Origin: Isoetes taiwanensis
Lineage: Eukaryota; Streptophyta; Lycopodiopsida; Isoetales; Isoetaceae
DNA: 64,000 bases
Assembly: GCA_021234155.1 (NCBI GenBank)
Contig: JAJEKV010000060.1
Coordinates: 5,230,323 to 5,294,322, forward strand
Direction: 5' to 3'
The notes under the pieces were generated by a model. The model made no database searches, was not told the DNA's origin, and worked only from the letters and a program-made list of their open reading frames with translations. This document shows, in pieces, positions 10,996 to 21,165 of this stretch. Position numbers and translations under genes: made by a program. Every line of letters starts with the position of its first letter. The first letter of the stretch is position 1.

Positions 10996-11800
10996 TTATG
11001 AACTTGAATTGACTGGCCCAATAAAGTTATTAGCAAAATCATACTCCATTGGCACCAGATCGTCACTGGAAATGATCTTTACTTCAGCGCCCTTAACCAC
11101 CACATCTAGTACAACAATTCTATCAAAAATCTTTTGAGCATCGCCTGTACTTCCACACTTGCCATACATGTCAAAAACAACACTTCCGATAACAACATTA
11201 AATTTACATTCATTGTGCAAGATGTATGCATGCATATGCTTCCTATCTTCTAAGGCTTCAACTTCAGCACAAGCACTAAGAGCACTTACAAAAGCAATTT
11301 TGTCTGGTTTTGCATTCTCCTCCTGCATTAATGTAAGAATTTTCAAAATTGCTTTACTATTTTTTGCAGTCCATGAAATAACACTGCAATTAGAATTTTT
11401 TCGAATCAATGTACATGCAATCTCTATATCTCCACGGTTTGAGTACATATCAATCAAAGAGTCAGCCAGAAAAAGGTTTGATCCAAGTCCCTGGATGAAA
11501 ATATACGTTTGAACACGTTTTCCGTGCTGCAGAACGCACATGCTGGCACATGCACTAAGGACATGATCTAAAGTAACATTATTTGGCTTCACACCCTTTC
11601 TCCATTTGACTAAAAGAGAGATTGAGAGCCTCGTTTCCATTTCCAGATTACACACTGTAACCATTGCATTCCATAAAACTTCATTTCTTATTTTCATCAT
11701 GTCAAAGACATCTCTATCGCTATTTATAGAATTACATTTAGCATACATGTCAATGACAGTGCTTCCCACATAAACATCTAAAATTGCCTAAACTGGGGCC
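10996..11800 (-). pseudogene. PPR protein fragment (PLS type)
   Basis: The 257-residue frame 11769-10996 has repeated PPR features: STVIDMYAKCNSI near the start, NEVLWNAMVTVC, KPNNVTLDHVLSACASM, DSLIDMYSNRGDI, KPDKIAFVSALSACAEV and VFDMYGKCGSTGDAQKIFD. The alternating VxWNAMI / VTFxxVLSAC / LIDMYxKCG rhythm is that of PLS-class plant organelle RNA-binding proteins, which usually have many more repeats plus E/DYW tails. Here the sequence upstream of the first repeat breaks off (LDVYVG... just before the ATG) and the C-terminus runs into unrelated residues (AEVKIISSDD). It is a decayed fragment that would have served in organelle RNA editing or processing. Confidence 0.8.
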
Positions 11801-12417
11801 CATAGATCTCCTCCATAACCATTTTTTAGGCCTCTTTAACAATTTTAGGCCTCAAGGCTGGAACCGACATTGCTTTGCTTAATCTACTTTCAGAATATGT
11901 GAACAGTTGATAGTTGTTCCTTACAAAAAATGTCCCACTTTCGAATATCTTTGCCAAATCTTGCATTGCTTATACAATCAATTTCTATGTGCCTCTGCAG
12001 GGTTTTGGATGTGACACGATCAATCCTGGCTTTGACTGGGACTCGGATAAATCTGAGGGCCATCCAAAGAATCTTGCCTTAATATTATCATAAGCTGCAA
12101 GTAGTGTTTTTGTATTTGCCACAACACCTTTTACCACATATTGGTATTTTCCATCAACTAATGAACTCTGATCTCTTTCTTTTATTTAACATGCTGATGG
12201 CCTATCTTCCATATGCTGGTCTCTGTAAAACAGGCAATTCTTGCAAAGCCTGCGAACTTCTAAATAAGCAGATTTAGAGACCTTGAAAGAGGGGCCTAAC
12301 ATTAACTATCAGGGCAAAATGTTCCTGCAGCAGCTGCAATGGTCTACTTGTGATTACCTATGCATACAATAAGTTGAAATTTAGTTTTATCCTTTGAAGG
12401 CATTTGAATCTATCATG

Positions 12418-12712
12418 TGCCTGTAGAATATGTTGCAATGCCTCCTTCTAGGACTTGTCCTATTGGAGCTAGAAAATATTGCGTATATTGTGCATGATTA
12501 TACTGTGGCATTACTACTATCATGGCTGCATATTGAGGGTTTCATGCATTATCAGCATTAAGCAGCCTGAACATTATATGCAGGGAGTCATGGACTGTAA
12601 GGAGAGAACCCTAATGCCGCAGTCCCTGTAGCTGCCATGGGAGGCCTCAGATAGCCTGGAGTATTTAGATGTACAACATCATATCCCGCTTGCACTTGGA
12701 GACCCTAGATTG
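12418..12712 (-). pseudogene. Remnant coding sequence interrupted by element 1, downstream part
   Basis: Minus-strand reading gives AGYDVVHLNTPGYLRPPM, then AATGTAALGFSPYS, and after frame breaks QYNHAQYTQYF and EGGIATYSTGT. Composition (Gly/Ala/Tyr/Pro-rich, with repeated QY) looks like the low-complexity C-terminus of a plant RNA-binding protein. With the part on the other side of element 1 it forms one reading (see 19302-19395). A TAG lies almost at the insertion site. The family, perhaps a KH-domain protein, is a guess. Confidence 0.4.
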
Positions 12713-12742
12713 GGGTGTAAATTTGATAGTGGTACCCCAAAA
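12713..12742 (+). repeat. Element 1 left terminal inverted repeat
   Basis: Thirty bases identical to the reverse complement of 19272-19301. The flanking ATTG at 12709-12712 is the left target-site copy. Confidence 0.95.
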
Positions 12743-12782
12743 GCACTGTTCGGACACTTGCTTTAAGTGCTTTAGGTGCTTA
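12741..12782 (+). repeat. Subterminal AAGTGCTT motif cluster, left
   Basis: Just inside the left inverted repeat are AGCACT, then GCTTTAAGTGCTTTAGGTGC. The right end has AGGTGCTTTAGGTGCTTGGT. Such subterminal repeats are transposase-binding sites in other DNA transposons such as En/Spm; here that role is inference. Confidence 0.6.
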
Positions 12783-12920
12783 TTCCTCGATCAAAATTTA
12801 GAGTAACGAATTATGAGGTTGTTATTCCAGAAATAGCAATCCTTTTCCGAGGAGGAAGGGATCGATGACATGGATTGATTCTTTGGGCGCGGGAATTGAT
12901 TTCTTAGTTGATTCTACCGG

Positions 12921-15900
12921 ATGGCGGGATTTCTTGGATGGCGGGAATTTGTATCAGTTCTTGCTATCATTCTTCAATTCCGGAATAAACTAGTTCATTT
13001 CAATTGCAATTCTGACAAATTAGAATTGCAATTCCTTGATCATATCAATTTCATGGCAAGTTCTCCTGAAAGCATTGATTCTGCTAAACGAAGAATTTGC
13101 TTGGAGCTAGAATCCATGAGAAAACGAGAATCCAGAAAGAGGATTAGAGAATTGGAGAAGGAGAACATTGCACCTTTAGTACAGAAGAAAAAAGAACGTT
13201 CTCTGAGTCAAAGAAGACAACAGGAACTTTCAAAAGAGTTAGAGGATTCTTTTTTTCACATTGTAAGGAATTGTGCTGATGATGATTCAAAAGGAAGAGT
13301 AGCACACAGTTTTTTAAAAAGGATCAAACATTTACCACATGTTACTATAGCAGATCCCAAGGAATTTCATGTGATGAAAGATATGATTTCTAATGTGAGA
13401 GAAACCATGCAGGCACAAAAATTTCAAAGAAGTACTGATGTACTCCAAGCAAGGAAGACCACCCTCCAAATGGCAGCTTCCACAGTTAAAGGGACTAATC
13501 AGAGAGCAATTTCAAGGCTTCTTTCAATTCCCAAGAAAACTGTAGCCCAGGCATTTAGAAGACGAATATGTGTAGAGTTTGATGCTGGTCCATGGTCAAT
13601 GCATGCAAGGAAGAAGAGATTTGATGCACTTTCCCCAGAAGAGATAAGTGTTGTGTTGGCATGAGAATACACGAGTTTCACCTTATAAAAAACATGTTAG
13701 AAAGCATGTAACTCAGAGTGGTGAGAAAATTGATCATCCAATACATTTGCTAGAAGTGACACAGGTATTCCTTGAACCATTTATTTGTTATTCTCATGCT
13801 TTTTTAGTTTCTATATTTCTTACATGGTTCTGAAATCTATTTTTTTTTTTTTTTTGTTTGGGTTGCAACTATACCTTGCTTTTGAAAAGGAACATCCCCG
13901 ATATGAAGATATCCCAGACTTTTGAAAGATTGAAACCAAGCTATATTAGGAGGCTTCAAGAAAGAGAAACATGTTGTTGCCAATACCATCTGATCTTGAG
14001 TTTGCCATGCAAGCCATAAATAACATGAGGATCGATCCTTATGGTGTACACAAAGATTGCAAGTGTAAGTGCAGAATTTGTGGTTCGGGTCCAACATGTA
14101 TTGCTAAAGAAAACACAATCAAATCAACTAGTGATTATTGGAGACAAATTGTGTGCGCTAAGGATGAGAATGATGAATGGCACATGCATGCATGTCTAAT
14201 GCAGACATGTACAAAGTGTGGTTTGAAGAGGCAAGTGTGGTTTCCTTGCAATTTCCAGTTTTGATTGCCTTGATTTTAACATATTTGATTGCTTTAATGT
14301 AGGCTACCAACATGCCCCAGAGAGAAGGTTAAGAATAATAAGCAGGATGTTAATTGGAAAGTGTTTGAACAGGTAAAAGTAGTTTAGATTTTACTGAGTT
14401 GGGTGTGTGTTAGTGTAGAGGTAAATTAAAGCTTTATCCTCTTAGCAGCAAAGAAGAAGTACGAACAAGAAAACTAGAGCTGGCAAGAAACCTTCAAAGG
14501 TTACAAGATTGGCATACAAATCAGGTTCTCCTTTTGAATTCCATCAGCATGCAACTAAAACTCTGAAGACATTTGTTCCACATAATTACAGAGCTCATTG
14601 GCAAGCAAAACAATTCAGGCAATGTTTGACAGCATTTGCAGATGATACTATTGTCTCTGTGATAGATTTTGTAGAGAATTATGGATTTAAAATTCAACAA
14701 GAAGCTCAATCCACTTATAGAAGAATGAGAAAATCAGAGGCAGAAGCAAGACAGAAGAAGGAAGAAGATGACAAAGAGATTAAAAAGAAAAATGCTGCAA
14801 AAGAGAAAAGAAAAAACTCATTGAAAGGAATTGTGAAGGAGACTCACTTCTATATCAGTGATGACAAAACTCATGATACTGAGTTTGTCCAACTTTGTCT
14901 CCAAAATCATGCAGATTGGCTAAAATCTATGGGAATTAACTATAAAAAACATGTTTTCTGGAGTGATGGCTGTTCTTCACAGTTTAAGTCTGCAAGACCA
15001 TTTTACTTCCTTGGTAGGTTTCACAAACATCTTCAAAAGGATATTCTCTGGAATTTTTTTGCTAGCTCACATGGAAAAGGTGAGCATGATGGTGCTGGAG
15101 CTGTCATCAAGAGGATTCTAACAAAGGAACAGATGAAATATGATGGAAAGAAATTGCAGTGTGCAAAGGAGGTGGTTGCATTTCTTAGGTGGTACTTCAA
15201 CAACAATCCCACTAATAATGACATAACAAGGTATACTTTACTGGTTTTCCTCTGCATACTTAAAGCACTTATGCACTTAAAGCACTTAAGCACTTAAAGC
15301 ACTTAAGCACTTAGAAATTAAGGGTATGAATATATAAATTGTTTGTGTATGTGGTTGTTAATGGGCTACTCTATTATGTAAAACATGATATTTCTCAGCC
15401 CTAAATCAAGATTGTCTTCTTTTTTTATTTTTTGATATCGATATTCTTCAACTGCTTTCAAAGATCGAAAAGCACTTACGACACTAAGCACTTGTGCGGT
15501 ACTACCGGGGGAAATTGATCCCTCAAAAATAGATAGATCGAGAGATTTGGTGTCACACTTTGAAAGGAACTACACAACTCCATTGCATAAGACCATGTGA
15601 CAAGGACAACACTCTAAAGGTAGCTTATAGACCTCTCTCATGCTTCGCGGAGAATTGTGTTCAATTCAATGGGACTCTGCACCACCTAAGTCACGCATTG
15701 GTGGTTGGGAAACCACTTGAACTAAAACCGAAGGAGATTAAAGCAACTAATGATGCTAATAAAGCATCAGATGAAGACTTGCAGATAGAAGTAGAAGATG
15801 AACATGAAGAAGAGGAAGATGAGGAAGACTATGACATAGCTAGTTCTATGGTAGAGGTTGGAGATAATTTTGTTGTCAATGCAGAGGAAGGTAATGAAGA

Positions 15901-16093
15901 GGGGGTTGATTTTTATGTATTGAAGTGCACAGAAGCAAAGAACACTTTGCTTGAGGATTATGTGGATGGATGGGGAAATGTATTTGGAGTTGAATCATTA
16001 TTGTCTCGGGATATTACTATAAACAGGTGGGTGGTCTCAAATTTGAGCTACTGGATGACCAGCCTGTGGCTAGTGTGTATAGCCACCTTGTAA
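12921..16093 (+). pseudogene. Element 1 transposase gene (multi-exon, frameshifted)
   Basis: Inferred exons are 12921-13764, about 13865-14245, 14303-14370, 14449-15230 and a last one within 15.54-16.09 kb. Part 1 is basic and helical (residues 60-100, RKRIRELEKENIAPL) and ends SPEEISVVL, then a one-base shift near 13653, then WHENTRVSP. Part 2 has an LKPSYIRRLQERETCCCQYH zinc-type motif and CKCKCRICG...CIAKEN, in two frames. Part 3 is the core: VIDFVENY (Asp codon 14664-14666), WSDGCSSQFK (Asp 14965-14967) and SSHGKGEHDGAGAVIKR (Glu 15082-15084 and Asp 15088-15090 are candidates for the third carboxylate). The last part is acidic, with an EDEHEEEEDEEDYD stretch. Splice sites follow GT-AG. 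The frameshifts suggest this copy is dead, although the core exon is intact. Confidence 0.75.
15258..15313. repeat. Internal AAGCACTTA array in element 1
   Basis: GCACTTAAAGCACTTAAGCA-type words repeat about six times just after the donor of the transposase core exon. More copies lie at 15466-15490. They match the subterminal words of the element's ends. Confidence 0.85.
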
Positions 16094-16611
16094 GATTAGC
16101 TAACTTTGAAATGATTGCAGATGAAGAGGATGGTATGTTGTATACTATGGCTGAAGACACTTGCCAACAGATTATATGTAGCCTCCCAAACTCAGCTTAA
16201 ATTCTATGGTCAAACTCAGCTTAAATACTGTTCATATGGTATTGACTCAATTACTATTCATAGTTTGACTATTAAAGCAAAAGCACTCACACAAAAAACA
16301 TCAATGCAATTGTAACCTGAAAGTCTTGTATTTATGTTCCTGTATTACATCAAAATTGTGGCATATCTGCCTGTATAACATGTACAAAATTGTGGCATGT
16401 CTGCCCGAGTTATATCTTCACTATTTCAATATATAACCTGTAACCTACATGAATCTGGTCTCAACTTAACCTGAATTCTGAATCAACTTCTGCATTCTAT
16501 CTTTGTGTCCTGAAGTATGAAAGGTCTCCCTTAACCATTGTAGCTGACCTTTGCAATATTGTTTTACCATTTCAGTGGTTTCCTTTCCCAATTCAAACTC
16601 TGACATTGTTT

Positions 16612-17232
16612 CTAGAATTCTGAGAGCATCCTCATGGTCTCGATCCGCCTACAATGCTCCTTTAGAATGTTAGAGAAATCATCAACCATTGCCACATCCT
16701 TAAGTACTGGCAGGAATTGGTCCAATACATAATCATCTGCATCCAAATTAAAGCCTGGAATCAAAAGAGATGTGAAAGGTGGAGAGGCAAATGTTTTATG
16801 AATGCTATCATCCAACAATATGCAATTGCCCTCATATTGTGGGTATTCACTAAAAACTGCAGATAAAGGTTTTAAGTACAATGGTTTTTCAGATCGGATG
16901 GGCCACTTGAAAGGCATCTCTAAGCAATGGGTCTGATCCCAAATAAATACAAAGTCATGCCTAATAACTGGTGCTATGACATCCACAACTTCATTTACAT
17001 TAACCCTGTTCATGGATGACCAAATTGCTATGTCAAAGTGTACCATTGCTGCCTGCAGAAATTCCCGTGCATGAGGCCTTAAAACAACCAATTTCTTGCT
17101 TGTTTTTGTAATCCACAATTTGTTTGTCCACACGCATGTGATTGTTCCCTCTTGTATGTCCTCACTAGAACACCATTCACATCTAAAATAAGAAGTTTCC
17201 TCTTCAAAGAGGACTTTGCTGTACACCTATCA
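16612..17232 (-). pseudogene. Element 1 accessory gene, FCP1/NIF-like HAD phosphatase tail
   Basis: Minus-strand reading begins KRKLLILDVNGVLVRTYK (motif I, DxNG as in plant FCP1-like proteins where classic FCP1 has DxDxT). It shifts frame near 17.15-17.08 kb, then continues LVVLRPHAREFLQ, FDIAIWSSMNRVN (motif II Ser region), FVFIWDQTHC, KPLYLKPLSAVF and NCILLDDSIHKTFASPP (motif IV, two Asp). These blocks in this order are those of small CTD-phosphatase/NIF-domain proteins, which remove phosphate from RNA polymerase II CTD or other substrates. The frame change is a one-base indel or an unseen intron. The domain is the 3' end of the gene that starts at 19082, convergent with the transposase gene and inside the terminal repeats. 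Confidence 0.75.
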
Positions 17233-17557
17233 TTCAAAAAATATAAAGTAAACAACTCAAACACAAACACAAACAGAAATTTAAAATACTAAATTAATAA
17301 TAACCTGTCAACATTTTGATCAACCATTTGTTCAACATTTTGGTCTTGAAATACAATTGTACCTGAACATTCAAACATCTATAGTTAAATCAAAGATTTT
17401 ATAGACAAATTTGAATTGCCTCTTCAGACCTCCATAATTGCATTCATTTTGGTACCTGTGTCTTCCTTTTCTAGTACTTCCTTTTCTGGCCCTTCCTTTT
17501 CTGTTTCTGTCTTTTCTAGTTCTTCATTTTCTGTAATTGTTTCAACCTCAACTTCTT

Positions 17558-18178
17558 TTACACCATATCATTTGCCAATGCCCTCCTTCTAAAATTGTAC
17601 TTCCTGCCTTCTTGACCTGTGTTCTTTGCCTTTTTAATATTTTTGCCCTTCTTTGTTGCAACCTCTCCATCTTTCCTTTTCCTTTTGTTGGCTGCTTTCT
17701 TCTCTCTTGAAGGGGTAATTTGTACATCCTTACTACATCCTGCACCATCCTGTTCAACAACAGTTTCATCCTGCTCACTTGCATATCCTTCAGTGGATGC
17801 TTTTCTAGCCTTTTGCCTTAACTGCTTTTTAGGACTACACAATGCATCTTTCAGCACTTTTTCAATTCCAGAAGGTGGCACATAGTCTTCAGTAGCAGAA
17901 GAGGACCTACCAAGTGAATCAAGTTGATTTGTAGGTATATCTACTGTAGGTATATCTACTGTAGGCATATCAACTATTTTATTTACTTCTGCTGCTGTCA
18001 CATGCATGCCAAGCTCAAGAAATAAATCTGGATGAATTACACCCCCACATACCTTGCATTTACCTTCCTTCAACAAGGCTGCACAAGCCACATGGTACTC
18101 ATGATCACAACTTAAAATCAAAGACAATTTGTACCTATCATGAAAAAGTAGGCCACAAGCACATTAAGCACCAAAGTT
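17558..18178 (-). CDS. Element 1 accessory gene, RING-type finger and basic region
   Basis: The 189-residue frame 18127-17558 opens LILSCDHEYHVACAALL then KCKVCGG, i.e. C-x-H-x2-H-x2-C...C-x2-C, the second half of a RING-H2 finger. Upstream in the same frame is ICNFGA, a stop (TAA), then CACG, which supplies the first Cys pairs; the stop may be decay or mark a missed exon border. Three copies of VDIPT/VDMPT follow (about residues 55-68). The C-terminal half is strongly Lys/Arg-rich (KKAANKRKRKDG, KKGKNIKKAK), a probable nuclear signal. RING domains usually act as ubiquitin or SUMO E3 ligases. Element 2 has a RING-type cluster at the corresponding place in its accessory gene. Confidence 0.6.
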
Positions 18179-18263
18179 GCAGATTCCTGGTAGTCTTCTG
18201 CTGATAGTGTTGATGCAGAATGGATTAAAACTTATATTCTTCAATTCTGTAAGATTAGAAAGA

Positions 18264-18569
18264 TTAGCTCTGAGTTCTGAAATTCTGGCCTCTTTCTCTT
18301 TGATCTCCACTTCCAAGGTATTCTTCCTCGAGCTGCTCCCTTCTGTATCTGGAGACTTGAAAAGGTTTTAACTTCTTCTGATAATATGTCTCCATTTGTA
18401 GTGTCATCTCCAATTCCTTCCTCAGATCAGAATCCTCCCGCAACTCAGATATTGTGGTCTTCAAATCCTCAACTTTCTTCATGCTCTCTTCAAGTTCCAC
18501 ACTGAATTTTTCATTAGACGTAGCCTCTGCAGCTAAACTAACCTCAATTGCATGCACCTCTTCTAACAT
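18264..18569 (-). CDS. Element 1 accessory gene, coiled-coil exon
   Basis: An open frame of about 100 residues. Heptad-like residues run through LEEVHAIEVSLAAEA, ELEESMKKVEDLKTTISEL and LRKELEMTLQME; the segment is Glu/Lys/Leu-rich without Pro. It lies between the N-terminal part and the RING finger, as in element 2. It probably mediates self-association. Confidence 0.55.
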   Translation of the reverse strand: MLEEVHAIEVSLAAEATSNEKFSVELEESMKKVEDLKTTISELREDSDLRKELEMTLQMETYYQKKLKPFQVSRYRREQLEEEYLGSGDQRERGQNFRTQS

Positions 18570-18629
18570 GCTTGCCCTTTCATTCTCAAGCTTATTTTGA
18601 CTTCCTTAATCAATTCAAAGTTCTCTTTT

Positions 18630-19082
18630 TTAAAGCGAGTGGTCTAATTTTGAACTTTCTAAGCAAGTAACTTTGCTAGAAGTGGCAACTTGGACATCCT
18701 TTCCTCTACTAGACCTGCAATTTCTATACTTCATAACTTGAGCCCCAAAAGAGGCCCAATTGATCTTGTGCTTTGCAGGGTTTGAAATGGCAGTATCACA
18801 ATTTTCCCATGCAAAAGCATAAGCCACCTGCTTTCTCACTTCATTGTTTGGCATAGTTTCCTTTTGATATAATTTTTTCAACAATCTGTCCAATTTTTCT
18901 CGGAACCGAGGCTGGATCATGGAAACTTTCATCTTGTTGCTTCGGCCTTCTTGCCAAACCGAGGCCCATTGTGCATCTGTTACATTCTCTTCCAACCATT
19001 TTACTTTCAAAGCAGGCTGCAATCCTTCACCAGAAAGTCCATGAATGTCTTTGAAATCTTGCTCGGTCACCGCTTCGGCCAT
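18630..19082 (-). CDS. Element 1 accessory gene, N-terminal domain
   Basis: The frame starts MAEAVTEQDFKDI 219 bp inside the right inverted-repeat end, a position that fits a first exon. It holds WLEENVTDAQWASVWQEG, then RFREKLDRLLKKLY, VAYAFAWENCD and INWASFGAQVMKYRN. The last block corresponds to a IPLYFARAYALHYK / IDWDEVKASASLHS stretch in element 2 near 48.98-49.07 kb, so this domain is shared. I do not recognise it as a named family; the helical Trp-rich pattern could be DNA- or protein-binding. A promoter was not identified; the 5' leader is CT-rich on the coding strand. Confidence 0.6.
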   Translation of the reverse strand: MAEAVTEQDFKDIHGLSGEGLQPALKVKWLEENVTDAQWASVWQEGRSNKMKVSMIQPRFREKLDRLLKKLYQKETMPNNEVRKQVAYAFAWENCDTAISNPAKHKINWASFGAQVMKYRNCRSSRGKDVQVATSSKVTCLESSKLDHSL

Positions 19083-19240
19083 TGTAAATTGAACGGATCA
19101 AAGGATTGTGTGACGGAATTGGTGATCAAGGAAGAGGATTCGGAAATAGGGGATTCGAAATTGGGGCAGAATAAAGAAAGGGCGCGCGGGAAACGAGGCA
19201 AATGATGTCCTCTGGAAAAAAACTGTCACTGCTCGAATTT

Positions 19241-19266
19241 AGGTGCTTTAGGTGCTTGGTGCTTTC
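19241..19266 (-). repeat. Subterminal motif cluster, right end of element 1
   Basis: AGGTGCTTTAGGTGCTTGGT followed by GCTTTC sits directly inside the right inverted repeat, mirroring the left cluster. Confidence 0.6.
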
Positions 19267-19271
19267 GCGCA

Positions 19272-19301
19272 TTTTGGGGTACCACTATCAAATTTACACC
19301 C
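19272..19301 (-). repeat. Element 1 right terminal inverted repeat
   Basis: Perfect 30-base inverted match to 12713-12742, followed by the right target-site copy ATTG (19302-19305). Confidence 0.95.
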
Positions 19302-19395
19302 ATTGGAGTGATCTGTAGTGCAGCTTTGTCCTTTTGACCTTCTCCTGCTAGTTTGACAATCACATGACATCCCTGTGTACGAAGAATATTCAGCA
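19302..19395 (-). pseudogene. Remnant coding sequence interrupted by element 1, upstream part
   Basis: Minus-strand reading gives HMLNILRTQGCHVIVKLAGE then GQKDKAALQITP, ending at the ATTG target site. Removing element 1 and one ATTG joins it, in frame for one residue before a stop, to the GLQVQAGYDVV reading at 12.7 kb. The IVKLAGEGQKDKAALQI pattern is reminiscent of a KH-domain strand-helix, but this is unverified. Upstream exons were not found. Confidence 0.4.
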
Positions 19396-19399
19396 TATG

Positions 19400-21120
19400 C
19401 CAGGAACAATATAATTCTAAAGCAATGTCGATTGTGCTACCTCAATTGTCTTGTAGTCATTAACTACATTGAACTGATAATACTTTCCAGGTAAACACTA
19501 TTGTCTATTGTTTGTCTTCCTATGGTACTATGAAAACAATGCTTGTGTCGGGGTACTGATGGTCTACATTAAAGCCTCAGGATATTAGAAGCTTGTATTG
19601 AACATGCGTAACTTCCATTCTTCGATAAATCTTAATCTTTTCAAATTTTACGTTTTTCAACAACGCACATAACTGATCAAGAACTCAAGAATTAAGATGT
19701 TTTAAAGGACTTAACAACTTAATAGGTTTCATTATGTACCTGACAGATTCCATTACGCATCTGATGCATTACTTCTATGTGTGGTCTTCACAGCCTGTGG
19801 ATCTGCAATTGAAAAAAAAGAATGGTTTACTGCTTGTCATTTGTCCAAAGATGCAGTATAGCTATGAGAAAGGATAATTTATGCAGCGACAAAAGCCATA
19901 ATTAAAATCATAAGCTACTTGTGAAGGTATGAAGCAGTAGACTTTTGTTGTTTTTGAGATAAGCCAAGATCTCAATGACAGTCAAGCCATGTCTTCCATG
20001 AATCAGTCCTGTGGGATGAATTCTGCACATTGCATTGCTTAAAATGACAGATGACCTTACTTGGCCAAGTTGTGGAAAACCTTATATGTGATAGAACAGA
20101 GGTAGATGGAGCTGCTACATGACGAATCATTAAACCCAGCTTCGAACAAGTATGAATTCCCTTATACCGAGGAAGAGATGCTATATAAGTTTTACCGTTT
20201 CACAAACTTACCTTGACCGTTAAGAGATATGGCCAAGTCTATATCCATATGAAAATATTACTGGTTGATAGTATCAGCCTAGAGTAAAGCAGATAAATGA
20301 AGCAGCAAACTCACAAGATAAGCCAAACCAGATTAAAATCTCAAGTGTTTGAAGCAAAAGTTTCAGAGACTTTATCATCTAGTAAACCACTTCAGGGGAG
20401 AGTTTGCTCATCATACCGTGTCTTTGTAGAACTTAAAGAGAAAACATGCAAGTAAAAACTGTGATCATCCATTTGCATATTCGCATCCACAGCAGATTGA
20501 TGAATGAAAAACAGAGTATAGGAAAAAGGAACCCCGGTTACCTGCATTTAAACAAAGCCAATGTTAGCTTTAATCAAGGTAACATAACAGGAAATGATAG
20601 GTAAGCTATAGAGATCCTTGGTTTATCACCCTTTGCCCATTATTGTAAAGGTTAATATGTAAAGAATTAATGCAAACACTGCATTTAGGTTTCGAAAAAA
20701 ATAGATGTGCACAAACAAATAAATAACAGCCTGTGCAAAGCCTGGCTATGGAGGGTAGAAGCGACCACCAGATTGCTACAAACCCAAACCACACCATAAT
20801 CTAGAGCCTCTGCATACTCGAATGTCTAAAAGCAGCAGAATGAAACACTTTGGCAACCAAAGGCAGATACAAGGATCAACCACGAGAAGAAAATTATGAG
20901 GATGTAAGTCGTCCAAATGCCAGGGTACTCGAACCAAGATGGTACTCGGATTCATCAAATTTGAGCTTCTGTCTGCCATGTCGGTTAACCGGTTGGACCA
21001 TCCTCGATTTAGAACGCAAATGACTGCCAGTTTACAGGGTACAATCAGTTTGGAGCAGTCATCAACATATTCCGAGTATATTCTAGCATGTACTCAGGAT
21101 ATGCCACAACCCCATACAAA
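19400..21120. other. Intergenic or intronic sequence, no gene recognised
   Basis: AT-rich sequence with short frames on both strands and no recognisable domain. It may include introns of the coding sequence split by element 1, which would continue in this direction on the minus strand. Confidence 0.4.
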
Positions 21121-21165
21121 CGAGGGTTTGCCCCCCTAGGGGCAACCCAAAAAAAAAAGTTTTTG
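21121..21165. repeat. Hairpin repeat with GGGTTTGCCCCCCTAGGGGC, copy 1
   Basis: GGGTTTGCCCCCC and GGGGCAACCC can pair around CTA; an A-run follows. An inverted relative lies at 28912-28946 (GGGTTGCCCCTAGGGGGCAA). Element class unknown. Confidence 0.6.

Larger units (their letters stand above)
12713..19301 (+). mobile_element. Element 1: 6.6-kb DNA transposon with convergent transposase and RING/phosphatase genes
   Basis: The ends are perfect 30-bp inverted repeats beginning GGGTGTAAATTTGATAGTGG (12713-12742 and 19272-19301). They are flanked by the 4-bp direct repeat ATTG (12709-12712 and 19302-19305). The transposase gene reads rightward from about 12.9 kb; an accessory gene reads leftward from 19.08 kb. 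AAGCACTT-type words cluster near both ends and in an intron. The 4-bp target duplication and GGG start suggest a Sola-type (Sola2-like) element, but this comes from memory of that superfamily and is unverified; other DDE superfamilies remain possible. A related copy is element 2 (about 48.4-56.5 kb). Confidence 0.85.
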
